Under the pieces are notes generated by a model, which did no database searches, had not been told where the DNA came from, and worked only from the letters and a program-made list of their open reading frames with translations. The position numbers and the translations under genes were made by a program. From a virus: 47,490 nucleotides of DNA. This document shows positions 22,894-31,487 of this stretch, in pieces (position 1 is the first letter of the stretch; the number at the start of each line of letters is the position of its first letter). The stretch covers positions 1 to 47,490 of IMG/VR virus record IMGVR_UViG_3300046692_000604, one strand, 5' to 3'.

Positions 22894-23262
22894 TTAGAGG
22901 GTGGCGCGGGCGACGATGCCCAGGGCGTTGAGTTCGTCGAGGGCGATGGTTTTTTGGGGCTCGGTGATGCCGGGCGGCCAAGTGAGTTGGTCCAGCGCGA
23001 GGACGGCGCCGCGGGCGATGACGATGCCGGGTTGGTCGCCTGCGGTGGCGTCGATGGGTTCGGCCAGTACGGCGGCGGCTTTCTTGGCGGCGCCGGTGCC
23101 TGCTGGATCGAGCCGTTGGTATTTGCCGGCGACCTTGGCCAGCACTTGGCCTAACGGGTAGTCGGTGCCGGCCAGCAGCGTGGCCTTGGATCGGGTCCAG
23201 CCGGGGCTGACTTCGACCAGCAGCAAGTCGCCCAGGTCTTTGGGTTGGATGAAGGTGGCCAT
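22894..23262 (-). CDS. Head decoration protein (lambda gpD type)
   Basis: This 122-residue protein (DLLLVEVSPGWTRSKATLLAG, then GQVLAKVAGKYQRLDPAGTG and ARGAVLALDQLTWP) is a lambda gpD-like trimeric decoration protein that stabilises the expanded capsid. The pairing with gpE-type capsid is as in lambda. Confidence 0.88.
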   Translation of the reverse strand: MATFIQPKDLGDLLLVEVSPGWTRSKATLLAGTDYPLGQVLAKVAGKYQRLDPAGTGAAKKAAAVLAEPIDATAGDQPGIVIARGAVLALDQLTWPPGITEPQKTIALDELNALGIVARATL

Positions 23263-23271
23263 GGGGTTTTC

Positions 23272-24291
23272 CTATCGTTGGGCGCGGGCTTCGGCGTCGG
23301 CGAGTAAGGGGTTGGTGGTTTGGGTGGTGGTGTTGTCGATGCGGGTTTTGGTGGCGACTTCGGCGAAGCTGATGCCGCCGGCGAGCTCTTTGAAGATGGC
23401 TTTGAGGCCTTCGCGTAAGGGTTGGCGTTGGTCGGCTTCGCCGAACTCCAGGGGCGTGTTACTCGACTCTGCGTAATCCAGTGCGGCAATGATTGTTGGT
23501 GCATGTACGGGCTTCATGCCTGCCGCCACCAGCTTCTCGGCGTAGTCGACGCTGGCGGTGTGGATGGCGCTTTGCGTGGCCATGCGGGCGGTCTTGTCGC
23601 GTTGGGCGATGTCGGCCTTCAGGCGTTTGTTTTCTGCCTCCAGGGCGGCGGTGTCTTGCTCGGGCATGTGGGTGACCAGTGTGGTTTGGGCGGGTTCTGA
23701 GAAGGCGGCTTGCAGGGGCTGTTCTGGTTGGCGGGCGGTGTCGGCGAGGCTGTCGATGGCCCACGACGGGGCGACCTGGTCGGCGGTGTCTTTGTTGAAT
23801 TGGCTGATGAGCCATTCGCGGAAGCGGCGCCAGAGGTCGGCGCTGAGGTAGTGGCCGTGGTCGCTGAACTCGATGACGCCTTGTTCGTCGTCGGCCAGTT
23901 CGATGGGGCGTAGGCCTTTCACTGATGGCGGCTGGGCGCCGAGGAAGCCGACGTGGCGCAGGTAGTAGACGCCGGGCACGGGGTTGTTGGCGGCGTCTGG
24001 GTGGTAGAAGGACGCGGAGATTTTTTTGTAGCTGCCCTTGGCGACTTGCTCGGCGAAGGTGGCGTCGACTTGTTGGGGTTCGGCGATTAGGCCTTGGGGG
24101 GTGGCTGACAGGGATTTGATCCAGCCGGCGGCTGGGGCGTCGTGTTGGGGGTGGCCGATGACCATGGGGGCTTCGTGGAGCGATGGGTTGTAGGCGGCGA
24201 CGGTGGCGGTTAGGTCGGATTCGGTGAAGTTGAAGCTGGCGCCGCACATGGCGGTGTGGGTGCCGGGTTTGAAGATGTGGAGGGGTTTCAT
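23272..24291 (-). CDS. Phage head maturation protease with scaffold domain
   Basis: This 339-residue protein is a Mu gpI-type protease. The N-terminal part has HIFKPGTHTAMCGASFNFTE, EAPMVIGHPQHDAPAAGWI and KKISASFYHPD...PGVYYLRHVGFLGA, ending about residue 140. The C-terminal half contains a coiled coil (AALEAENKRLKADIAQRDKT) typical of the scaffold (Mu Z), which may also be made from an internal ATG at the MPEQD position. It is first in the second late block, 54 nt below the late motif. Confidence 0.88.
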   Translation of the reverse strand: MKPLHIFKPGTHTAMCGASFNFTESDLTATVAAYNPSLHEAPMVIGHPQHDAPAAGWIKSLSATPQGLIAEPQQVDATFAEQVAKGSYKKISASFYHPDAANNPVPGVYYLRHVGFLGAQPPSVKGLRPIELADDEQGVIEFSDHGHYLSADLWRRFREWLISQFNKDTADQVAPSWAIDSLADTARQPEQPLQAAFSEPAQTTLVTHMPEQDTAALEAENKRLKADIAQRDKTARMATQSAIHTASVDYAEKLVAAGMKPVHAPTIIAALDYAESSNTPLEFGEADQRQPLREGLKAIFKELAGGISFAEVATKTRIDNTTTQTTNPLLADAEARAQR

Positions 24292-24345
24292 GGTTGAGCA
24301 CTGCGCTGGAGTAATGAGCAGAGCTTGGGCTTGAAGGTGGCTTGG

Positions 24346-24368
24346 GGCTTTTAATCGGGTTTAAAGGG
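24346..24368 (-). promoter_or_regulatory. Putative late promoter/activator site C
   Basis: The minus strand reads CCCTTTAAACCCGATTAAAA then GCC; only three positions differ from site B. It is 54 nt upstream of the protease/scaffold gene. In Mu a late promoter also lies just upstream of gene I, which supports the assignment. Confidence 0.7.
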
Positions 24369-25061
24369 TTTGGGTGGAAGCGCCAGGCGAGATTCGCGGC
24401 GGGTGTGATGGTTTTGATGAGCGAGATGAGATGGGACGTGATGACGAGGAGAGCCAGCGCTGCGCTATGCGGTTGGCTGGCTTTATAAAGCATTTACGTC
24501 GTGTTGTTCGCTCAACCGTGAGCCGACACGCAGGGTGACGTTGCTTGGGCCTTCTAAGGCGATTGTGTAACGCCTTCGGGTTTGGTCTTGGTCTGAGCTA
24601 TATCTAACGGCGTGAGCCTTTGGTTTCAGTGGTGGAAACTGGCCGATTAATGCTGGCTGCAATGGACGGCTGTCGACCCGAATCGGATCGTGATGGAGGG
24701 GACGAGTCGGCCAAAAGCAATGGGATGCCTTCTCACTGTTGACTGTGGTTCGCACTTTCAGTCTGGCACTTGCCGAAATGAGGAGGAGTCCATATACGGT
24801 CATTCGTGAAAGACTACAATCGGCCAAAAGCAGACCGTTCAGCAATGGCCTAACAACAGGTCGACGTTGAGGCTTGGAGGTTTCTTCGAAATCCGTAGCG
24901 CTTCAAAGGGCCGCAATCGACTCTGAACGGATAGGCATACGTGCTGTACCGCTCTTAACGTCCGTTTAAGGGCGGCCATAGACCTGAGTGAACTGCAATA
25001 GCCTGCCTATCAAAAGGCCATTACACTGGAAATCGCCAAACGGAAGCGGAGTCAAGGAACG
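24369..25061. other. Repeat-bearing non-coding region at cargo junction
   Basis: No convincing gene lies here; a 120-codon minus frame at 24483-24845 reads like translated repeat DNA. The stretch has Pseudomonas-type intergenic repeat pieces: GGCCGATTAATGCTGG near 24651 with GAGTCGGCCAAAAGC near 24704, and AATCGGCCAAAAGCAGACCG (24818-24837), which recurs with one extra C at 26167. It probably marks how chromosomal DNA entered the prophage, and it must carry the promoter of the FRG gene. Confidence 0.5.
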
Positions 25062-25988
25062 ATGGCAAATCCAACAGAGATACCTTTCCATACTGCACGC
25101 CAGTTGCTGGACCACTTGTCCCCTCTAAACCCTATTTGGGATGCTGGAAGATTCATCTTTAGAGGTCAGCCAAGTGATGAGTACAAGCTGACACCATCAG
25201 TGTGCAGGCGTGGAACAGGCTCATTCGCCTATGGCTCGCCAAGGAGGATGTTTGATGCCTCAACGGCTGGGCAAGTGGCCTTTGAGCTGGAGATATTGAG
25301 GAAATTTCTGATTGGCTGTGATCGCTCAGGGCTAAATGTTCCGGGTTACACCGAACAGTTGAGCGGAACACTTGCCGATGGTTGGGGTTCGTTCCAAAGT
25401 CCGCATATCCCTTGGCCGTCTACTCAACTATACGAAATCATGGCCGTAGCTCAACACTACGATGTGCCCACTCGCCTCCTAGACTGGACTGAGAGAAGCT
25501 TTGTCGCCTGTTACTTCGCTGCCTCATCGGCAAACCTTGAGATTGATAGCAGGGAGATGCCGAGGCTGGCTATCTGGGCTCTGGACACCACTTATGCGAT
25601 GCACTGGAAAACAGTGAAGGTGATTAGGACTCCAGGGGGAACGAGCAAAAATCAGGCGGCTCAATCTGGTTTATTCACCACGCATGAGGTTAAAGGATAT
25701 AACCCAGACGACTTGTATCAGGTAGAAGCGCTAGAGGATGTTGAAGAGATTTACAGCATGACAGGGAGCCACACACCACTTGTCAAAATGACCTTGCCGA
25801 TTGAGGAAGCCCCCGCTTTACTAGACCTTTGTTCGCGACTTGGCGTTGATGGCTCAACGCTCTTTCCCGGCTTCCATGGTGTGGCAAAAAGCGTAAGAGA
25901 TTGGGCTAACGTTGAGGTTGGTGTGAGGCCGTCTCAGTCACTCATTCAGAAATACAATGAAGACGGCTACGATCCAGACTTCCATTAA
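25062..25988 (+). CDS. FRG-domain protein, cargo gene
   Basis: This 308-residue protein has the FRG-domain signature: IFRGQ (residues 32-36), AQHYDVPTRLLDWT in the middle, and LFPGFHGVAKSVRDW near the end. The FRG domain is named for FRG and is found in many phage-associated and defence loci; its biochemical activity is not settled. It is a lone + strand gene in the cargo island between head genes G and I. A weak AGGA-type site precedes the ATG. Confidence 0.8.
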   Translation: MANPTEIPFHTARQLLDHLSPLNPIWDAGRFIFRGQPSDEYKLTPSVCRRGTGSFAYGSPRRMFDASTAGQVAFELEILRKFLIGCDRSGLNVPGYTEQLSGTLADGWGSFQSPHIPWPSTQLYEIMAVAQHYDVPTRLLDWTERSFVACYFAASSANLEIDSREMPRLAIWALDTTYAMHWKTVKVIRTPGGTSKNQAAQSGLFTTHEVKGYNPDDLYQVEALEDVEEIYSMTGSHTPLVKMTLPIEEAPALLDLCSRLGVDGSTLFPGFHGVAKSVRDWANVEVGVRPSQSLIQKYNEDGYDPDFH

Positions 25989-26063
25989 ATAGCAGTCGCC
26001 TGCGGGGCATTCGAAGCAACAAACTGAACCGCTCCTGATTTCCTGGACGCCTTCGACTGGCTC

Positions 26064-26180
26064 CTTTTGGCCGATTGCTGCATTCCGTGACGGGCAGCTA
26101 TGAGTCGACTGCTGCCGGTGGCGACAGGCAGAAATCGACCCATAGCTGCCCTTCGCGAAAGGCAGCAATCGGCCCAAAAG
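26064..26180. repeat. Large imperfect hairpin, Pseudomonas-type intergenic repeat
   Basis: Nested inverted repeats cover 117 bp. The outer arms are CTTTTGGCCGATTGCTGC (26064-26081) with GCAGCAATCGG and CCAAAAG (26162-26180, one bulged C). The inner arms are GGGCAGCTATG (26092-26102) with CATAGCTGCCC (26141-26151), then GTCGA/TCGAC. It lies between FRG and HEPN genes. The element type appears to be a mobile or repeated intergenic sequence; a related half lies at 24640-24840. Confidence 0.7.
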
Positions 26181-26336
26181 CAGACCGCCGATACGTCTAG
26201 AAAGCCAGCAGTGATTCACTTCCCTGCGAGGTTAGGCCAGACTCTGCTTGTCACGTTGGAAATTTTCATTCGTCCACAAGGACAGGGAACGGTCCAGCGA
26301 ACCCATAAATAAATCCATTCCTCGCCAGTGCCAACC

Positions 26337-26921
26337 ATGTCAATTATTCTCGATCTTGAATACACACCTCTCCACACCTTTAGTAAAAACCTAGTAAAAA
26401 TAAAATACATCCAGCATATCCAAAAGGATTTAACAGATAGCGACGCTAAAAAGCTCGAGCTAAAAATATATTTTCTAAATCAATCATACATATTCCAGTT
26501 GATCGCTTTCTGGCAAGTATTTATCGAAGATCTTGCGAAGTATGGCTTTCGGCAAATCGAAAAATCTGAAGGTAGCCGCTTATTAAAAACCATCGCCAAA
26601 AATAAACTCGACGATTCGCTAAATAGATTCAATACGCCGAATACGAAAAACATAGACATTCTTTTCAAAGACGCCCTAGGCATAAGTAAAATTTCAGATC
26701 ACTGGCAATCGCAAGAATTCACAAGAAATGAAGCAACTACAACGCTAAGCAAGCTTTTGGACGCAAGACATCAAATCGCTCATGAAGGCAAAGCATTGTT
26801 CCCACTTTCTTACAAAAACAATTTCGAAAAAATGGAAACCTTAATGAAGATCGCAGAACTTACCGAGCACGCAGTTCTTGAAGAATTGAAAATGGCTCTC
26901 GGGCACGAAAACCAACGGTGA
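26337..26921 (+). CDS. HEPN-domain protein, putative RNase toxin
   Basis: This 194-residue helical protein ends with the HEPN catalytic pattern Rx4H in LDARHQIAHEG (Arg144, His149). The layout is that of RiboL-PSP-HEPN/MAE_28990-type proteins, which act as RNases in defence or toxin-antitoxin systems. The DNA is strikingly AT-rich compared with the phage genes, a sign of separate transfer. I prefer ATG 26337; a GTG at 26328 would add three residues. No obvious antitoxin is adjacent. Confidence 0.7.
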   Translation: MSIILDLEYTPLHTFSKNLVKIKYIQHIQKDLTDSDAKKLELKIYFLNQSYIFQLIAFWQVFIEDLAKYGFRQIEKSEGSRLLKTIAKNKLDDSLNRFNTPNTKNIDILFKDALGISKISDHWQSQEFTRNEATTTLSKLLDARHQIAHEGKALFPLSYKNNFEKMETLMKIAELTEHAVLEELKMALGHENQR

Positions 26922-27019
26922 ATCCCATGATTTTCGTAGGCGCATTTGAATGGCCACCTTTGGCCGATCGACGAAAAAGGTGACTGACGAAAAATGTGAC
27001 GGATTTATTTTCGGTGCGC

Positions 27020-27835
27020 TTAGTACTTGCCTTTGAGGTGGCGAGTTACTGTAAATGGCTCGAATATTGGTCCGGAGCGAACATGATTCATTAGGTTCCA
27101 ATAGCAGGTTTTGGCATAGGGATCTTCAAGTGCTGTGGGGTATTGGAAACTGTATCTCGGCAAGTCGCCTCCCTCTGGCGTAAAGCTGCGTGAATACTCA
27201 GGACTCAGATAGTTCTGTATCCCCCAATAGAGGCCATTTAGAAATTCCGCAATCGTGCTTGCATGATAAGCACTGAAATCATCATGAATAATGTCGTAAA
27301 TTTCTTGCTGGGCCAACATTGCCTGGTACAGTTCGACGTGCACACCAGCCTTACTCAGGTGCCCCTGTAACTCATTAGCGACATCGACGGAACGTAAAAA
27401 GTTGTGTTTTGAAATGTTCCCGTCGATCTTTAGAAGCATATATCTGGGGACGCGAAGCTCGACTTGACGGTTTATCGAGGGCAACCAGAGGTCGACGGTG
27501 GCTTCTGTGTTTAGCCAATCGGTAAAGTTGTTCACTGCGTCTTCAAGATCTTGAACTGACCCATTCACATCGAAGCTTGGCTCCTTAGTCACGGCTCTCA
27601 ATGCGGCTAGGTAGCGCTTTGCAGGTACAGGAGCCCTCGAATCTGTTGGAGAAAGAAAGTCCACCAGCCCGATAGCAAAGAACTGTTTGTGCGTCATTGT
27701 TTTGAACACGACGTTCGTATGGTCTCCTTCTCCCACCACCTTCATAATCTCGTAGTTGACCATTGACCGGACGAGCTCAATCACCGCGAGTAGATAAACT
27801 ACTTCCTCCTCCATTTTGTTCATGCAGTGATTCAT
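27020..27835 (-). CDS. Hypothetical cargo protein
   Basis: This 271-residue protein (MNHCMNKMEEEVVYLLAVIE...) is not recognised. It has a helical N-terminus, a central part (MTHKQFFAIGLVDFLSPTDS) and a C-terminal region with several aromatic residues (YWGIQNYLSPEYSRSF; CYWNLMNHVRSGPIFEPF). I chose the ATG at 27835 because GAGGGA lies ~10 nt upstream and because a terminator hairpin at 27869 precedes it; upstream codons in frame cross that hairpin. It follows the 133-residue gene on the same strand. Confidence 0.5.
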   Translation of the reverse strand: MNHCMNKMEEEVVYLLAVIELVRSMVNYEIMKVVGEGDHTNVVFKTMTHKQFFAIGLVDFLSPTDSRAPVPAKRYLAALRAVTKEPSFDVNGSVQDLEDAVNNFTDWLNTEATVDLWLPSINRQVELRVPRYMLLKIDGNISKHNFLRSVDVANELQGHLSKAGVHVELYQAMLAQQEIYDIIHDDFSAYHASTIAEFLNGLYWGIQNYLSPEYSRSFTPEGGDLPRYSFQYPTALEDPYAKTCYWNLMNHVRSGPIFEPFTVTRHLKGKY

Positions 27836-27868
27836 TTGGCGTAATCCCTCTGTCCGACGTGAAAAAAA

Positions 27869-27890
27869 AGCGGCCCATTCCGAGCCGCTT
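27869..27890 (-). terminator. Intrinsic terminator after 133-residue gene
   Basis: On the minus strand AAGCGGC-loop-GCCGCTT is followed by TTTTTT (27862-27868). It lies 13 nt past the stop at 27903 and separates two cargo genes that would otherwise look like an operon. Confidence 0.75.
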
Positions 27891-27902
27891 AAAAAGAGAA
27901 TG

Positions 27903-28304
27903 CTACTTTGGCGCTTTGGCCCAACGATCAGTTGCGATACCGACGGCCACACTCAGGTGTTCCATATGGTGGTAATGATCGGATGACTCATCACCTTTAT
28001 CGACCACGGTAACGTCACAGTAGTAGTTACCTGTATCAAAGATGGATTGCAGGATTTCGGTAATTCGCGGTCCCAATGCCGAGTCCGCTTCTTCCGTTGT
28101 GGCTATGTCGACGGCATAAATGCATGCCTTGTCATCGAAATAAACTCTGACTAAACGGGCTTGCATGCTGTGGTGGTCAATGGTCTTGGCAGCTACGGTG
28201 GCGATAAATTTGTGGTCGTCATCCGGGAAGCTTGCTCGGGCTTCCAGGTGAACACGATGCTTGCCAACGGTGAACCATTCAGAGCGGAAACCTTCAATCG
28301 GCAT
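27903..28304 (-). CDS. Hypothetical cargo protein
   Basis: This 133-residue protein (MPIEGFRSEWFTVGKHRVHL...) is probably an alpha/beta single-domain protein with no recognised family. AGGGAG precedes the ATG at 28304 by 7 nt, so the in-frame upstream ATGs are not used. It ends in a clear terminator. The 315 bp between it and the AbiC-like gene (28305-28619) shows no gene and must hold both divergent promoters. Confidence 0.55.
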   Translation of the reverse strand: MPIEGFRSEWFTVGKHRVHLEARASFPDDDHKFIATVAAKTIDHHSMQARLVRVYFDDKACIYAVDIATTEEADSALGPRITEILQSIFDTGNYYCDVTVVDKGDESSDHYHHMEHLSVAVGIATDRWAKAPK

Positions 28305-28619
28305 GGTGAATCTCCCTATAAATACGCGTGAGCTCATTTTATAAAGCCTTTGCAGCACTTTTTCGAGCTTTCTCGACAGTACTGCGCCAGTTCTTTTCAT
28401 CATGATCGATTTTGAGCGTACTAGAGCGCTACCAAGGGCTGGTAGTCCGATCAACACAGATGGCGATCTGGGATTGCAGTAGGATGGAACGGCAAGTAGC
28501 CAGATGTTGCTGGCATAATTGGCAATATGCCATCATGCGGAGGCGCCAGTCACCGATTTTCAACCCTAATATGCAGCACAGGATTGGCGGGATATTTCTG
28601 CGGATGTTATGGAGCACTT

Positions 28620-29639
28620 ATGTCGTTTCGAAATGCTTACTGGTATTGTGAGAGTGCTTTAGAGTCGCTTGTTGAATATATAAAGGAAAATCGCTTCTTT
28701 GTTGGTGTGGCACTCCTTGCGGTCGTTGCTTGCGGTGGCGTGTTTGGTGCTCTATACCTACATTTTTTCGAGGCCGTTGATATCCCTAACTTAGCGGTCG
28801 TCAATCACGACACCGCGAGCTATTGGGGGCAGCTAGGTGATTTTGCAGGTGGATTTTTAAATCCTCTTTTGAGTTTTCTAGCATTGATGGCGGTTTTGAA
28901 AACTATGGCTTTACAGCGAGCAGAGATGAAGGCTGCCCAGCTAGAGGCTAAAAAGGCAACACAAGAGCAAAGACAGCAAACGGCTGTGTATTCTAGGCAG
29001 ATGTTCGAGTCGACGCTGTTCGGTATGCTGGACGTGCATGCGAAGATACTTTCGGATATCAAGTCAATGGGTGGGATGAACGGTGCTTGCGAGGGGCGGG
29101 ATGCAATTAACGTAATTGTGAGAAACTTTAAAGAAACCGATACTTACAGGAGAGGAAACCTTAATATAGAACTACTGACCGACACCGCCCTACACAACGA
29201 AATTTCAAAGTTTTGCAGGCAAAGAGTCAGTTCGACTGGTCATTATTTTCGGAATCTATACTGGATTATGAAAATGATAGATGATAGTCAAGATCTACCC
29301 ATAGACATCATTACCTTCGACTCGCTTGTCAGGTGTGATAATGGGCTTTTCGCGAATTATCGTCGAAAAAGGAATTACACTAACATAGTGCGGGCGCAGC
29401 TTAGTGAGTCGGAAATGGCGCTACTACAAATAAATTGTCTTGGTCCTTACGGTGCAGATCTAAAATATTACGTCGAAAAATATTCTCTGTTGAAACCTTT
29501 GGGTAAAAACTATTTTGGCGGGCTGGCAAAACACATGTCAAAAGGCTTTAATGATATGGCTTTTTTTGGACTGGAAAAGGTCAAGTCTGAAGAGTTAATA
29601 AAACTGAATAATGAACGAATGGCGCGCAACTCCCATTAA
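28620..29639 (+). CDS. Putative AbiC-type abortive infection protein
   Basis: This 339-residue protein has two N-terminal membrane segments (about 24-48, FFVGVALLAVVACGGVFGAL; about 78-94, GFLNPLLSFLALMAVL), a coiled coil (RAEMKAAQLEAKKATQEQRQ), and a cytoplasmic domain with STGHYFRNLYWIMKMIDDS and YTNIVRAQLSESEMALLQIN. This is the layout and key motif set of the putative phage abortive infection family (putAbiC). GGAG lies 6 nt before ATG 28620. It probably acts at the inner membrane to abort infection by competing phages. Confidence 0.75.
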   Translation: MSFRNAYWYCESALESLVEYIKENRFFVGVALLAVVACGGVFGALYLHFFEAVDIPNLAVVNHDTASYWGQLGDFAGGFLNPLLSFLALMAVLKTMALQRAEMKAAQLEAKKATQEQRQQTAVYSRQMFESTLFGMLDVHAKILSDIKSMGGMNGACEGRDAINVIVRNFKETDTYRRGNLNIELLTDTALHNEISKFCRQRVSSTGHYFRNLYWIMKMIDDSQDLPIDIITFDSLVRCDNGLFANYRRKRNYTNIVRAQLSESEMALLQINCLGPYGADLKYYVEKYSLLKPLGKNYFGGLAKHMSKGFNDMAFFGLEKVKSEELIKLNNERMARNSH

Positions 29640-29736
29640 ATGAAAGTTAACTCTGGAATTATACTCTTTGCGTTGTAGGAAGCGGTGCGCGCCAATTAAA
29701 CATCGCGAATTAGGATTTGTTTAAGCGAACCTCAAG

Positions 29737-30056
29737 GTTACGTCCTGAAAGCTACAAAACCTTGCGCCGTTGCCTACGGCTGCGCCAGAATCCGCCGGCT
29801 TGTGCGCCTTGGGGTCACTCGGTAACTTGATTCGTGTCACTGCCCATCAGTGATCGGGTTTAGCAGCCCGTGAGTAACCTAAGTCGCACGACGCTTCTAT
29901 CAGTCAGGTTTTTCGCCTGCATTTTGATGGTAGCTGTGCGCAGGGCGTCCTTGGGCGCGCCGGCTTCTTAGGTTTCCCGGTCTGCTAACCTGCGTGCAGC
30001 TGCCACCCTCTTCGTTTAGCAGCAGGAGGGTTGGCACACCATTAGGAACCTAAGAT
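29737..30056 (+). promoter_or_regulatory. Conserved structured leader of DUF6124 gene, copy 2
   Basis: This aligns block by block with the minus strand of 13204-13525. Adjacent hairpins TCACTG-CCCAT-CAGTGA and CGGG-TTTAGCAG-CCCG lie at 29837-29870. The complement CTGCTAA is at 29982-29988, and GTTTAGCAG recurs at 30014-30022 in the loop of a second hairpin (CCACCCTC...GAGGGTTGG) just ahead of the start codon. Relative to copy 1, two base changes in the element are matched by two changes in its complement. AGGAA lies ~9 nt before the ATG of the DUF6124 gene. Confidence 0.65.
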
Positions 30057-30416
30057 ATGTTCAAGGTCACACCAAACCCACCGGACACCGATCCGATCTC
30101 CCCGTACGAACCCGATTCCAAGAAGCTCAACGAAGCCGCCGAGCGGGCTCTGAACTTCCACTTCCCGTCGATTGCCGACATCAAAGCCACCCCGCGAACT
30201 CGCAGCACTCTGTTTTACGTGGACCCGGAGGCCACGACCGAAACCCTGGCGGTTTTTCTGGTCGAAACCCTGGCCGCGATTGATGTGATGGTCCACGAGT
30301 TGGTGGACCTCTTGGAGGGTTGCTCGCGCTATTCCCTGTTGGGCATTTCCAACAGCGTCATGGTGGCTGAAATTACGGCAAATCGATTGCTGGATCGGAT
30401 CGACCCACCTGCGTAG
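30057..30416 (+). CDS. DUF6124 family protein, copy 2
   Basis: This 119-residue paralogue of the 12835 gene begins MFKVTPNPPDTDPISPYEPD and ends EITANRLLDRIDPPA. It is helical, acidic and Leu-rich in the middle (ETLAVFLVETLAAIDVMVHE). It is followed by a strong terminator 7 nt past the stop, so leader plus gene form one transcription unit. Function is unknown. Confidence 0.75.
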   Translation: MFKVTPNPPDTDPISPYEPDSKKLNEAAERALNFHFPSIADIKATPRTRSTLFYVDPEATTETLAVFLVETLAAIDVMVHELVDLLEGCSRYSLLGISNSVMVAEITANRLLDRIDPPA

Positions 30417-30422
30417 GTGCGG

Positions 30423-30467
30423 GCTTCTGTGGCAAGGGGCTGTTTCCTCGCCACAGAAGCGTTTTTC
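30423..30467 (+). terminator. Intrinsic terminator of DUF6124 copy 2
   Basis: GCTTCTGTGGC (30423-30433) pairs perfectly with GCCACAGAAGC (30450-30460), followed by GTTTTTC. Confidence 0.9.
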
Positions 30468-30566
30468 TTTTGAATGGCTCGATTGCTCGCAATTGAAATA
30501 ATTGGAGGCAATGGAACGTCTAGTCTTACTCGTAAGGTCTAGGTTCAGCGTTTTCAGAAGGAGCAA

Positions 30567-31454
30567 ATGATGCACGGAATGCCGAAGATACGATCACTGC
30601 TGTTCGTTTTATTCCCGCTGGTTGCTGCGTGTACCAGCCCGCAATCGATTGATGTGGGTGGGCGGCCCGAGCGGGTACAGCCTGCGCTGCTTTCGACCGT
30701 TGAGCTTTCTACCATTGATAACTGCGCTGTCGGCTGCCCCTCTGGCGGCAATGAAGTCACCATCACCCGCCATGCCTACACGCTGAACAACAATGGCTCA
30801 ACGAAATTCGCCAATTGGGTCGCCTACAAAATCACCAAGGAAACACCTGCGAGCAATCGCCCGCGCAATTGGAAAACTGACCCCGATGTGCCTGCGGGGG
30901 AAACGCTGAACCCGGTGGACTACAACGGCGCCAATGTCGCCTTGAAGATCCAAAGAGGCCACCAAGCCAATTTGGCCTCTCTGGGTGGTGTCGCCGATTG
31001 GCAAACGCTGAACTACCTGACCAATATCACGCCGCAAAAGAATGACCTGAACCAAGGGGCCTGGGCTCACCTTGAGGATCGGGAACGCAAACTAAGCAAG
31101 GACCCGGCCGTTGATGCGGTGTATGTCGCGACAGGCCCACTGTATGAAAAGAACATTGGTTCGCTGCCTGGGACAAACAAGGTCCACACAATCCCGAGCG
31201 GTTACTGGAAGGTCATCTTCATAGGCAGTACGCCCGCCAATGGCTTTTATGCGGCTTTCATCATGGAACAGAGCACCCCGCGCAAGGCCAATTTTTGCGA
31301 TTACCAGGTGACCGTGAATGAGGTCGAGGAGCGTTCTGGACTGACGCTTTGGAGCGCACTGCCGCCGGATGTTCAGACCGTGTTGAAGTCAAAGCGTGGG
31401 CAATTGTCGCCGAAGATCGGCTGTGCTTTAGCCGTCGATACGCGCACTCCATAG
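30567..31454 (+). CDS. Lipoprotein DNA/RNA non-specific endonuclease
   Basis: This 295-residue protein has a lipoprotein signal (SLLFVLFPLVAAC, lipidated Cys22) and a beta-beta-alpha-metal nuclease core: QRGHQANLAS with catalytic His132 (the usual DRGH is QRGH here) and NYLTNITPQKNDLNQGAW with the metal-binding Asn. Family members cut DNA and RNA without sequence preference. AAGGAG lies before ATG 30567; an ATG follows directly. Export suggests action in the periplasm, for example on incoming DNA. Confidence 0.8.
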   Translation: MMHGMPKIRSLLFVLFPLVAACTSPQSIDVGGRPERVQPALLSTVELSTIDNCAVGCPSGGNEVTITRHAYTLNNNGSTKFANWVAYKITKETPASNRPRNWKTDPDVPAGETLNPVDYNGANVALKIQRGHQANLASLGGVADWQTLNYLTNITPQKNDLNQGAWAHLEDRERKLSKDPAVDAVYVATGPLYEKNIGSLPGTNKVHTIPSGYWKVIFIGSTPANGFYAAFIMEQSTPRKANFCDYQVTVNEVEERSGLTLWSALPPDVQTVLKSKRGQLSPKIGCALAVDTRTP

Positions 31455-31487
31455 AGCTGAATAGAAAGCAATCCCAGAGAACATCAG

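Noticed and set aside
21669-22931. 420-codon + frame opposite the capsid genes
   Set aside because: A GC-rich antisense shadow; the minus strand encodes clear capsid, gp36 and decoration proteins.
24483-24845. 120-codon minus frame between protease gene and FRG gene
   Set aside because: It reads through Pseudomonas-type intergenic repeat sequence and has no supported start.
29641-30056. tRNA or tmRNA-like gene upstream of DUF6124 copy 2
   Set aside because: The hairpins do not make a cloverleaf, and the region aligns with the other DUF6124 leader instead.
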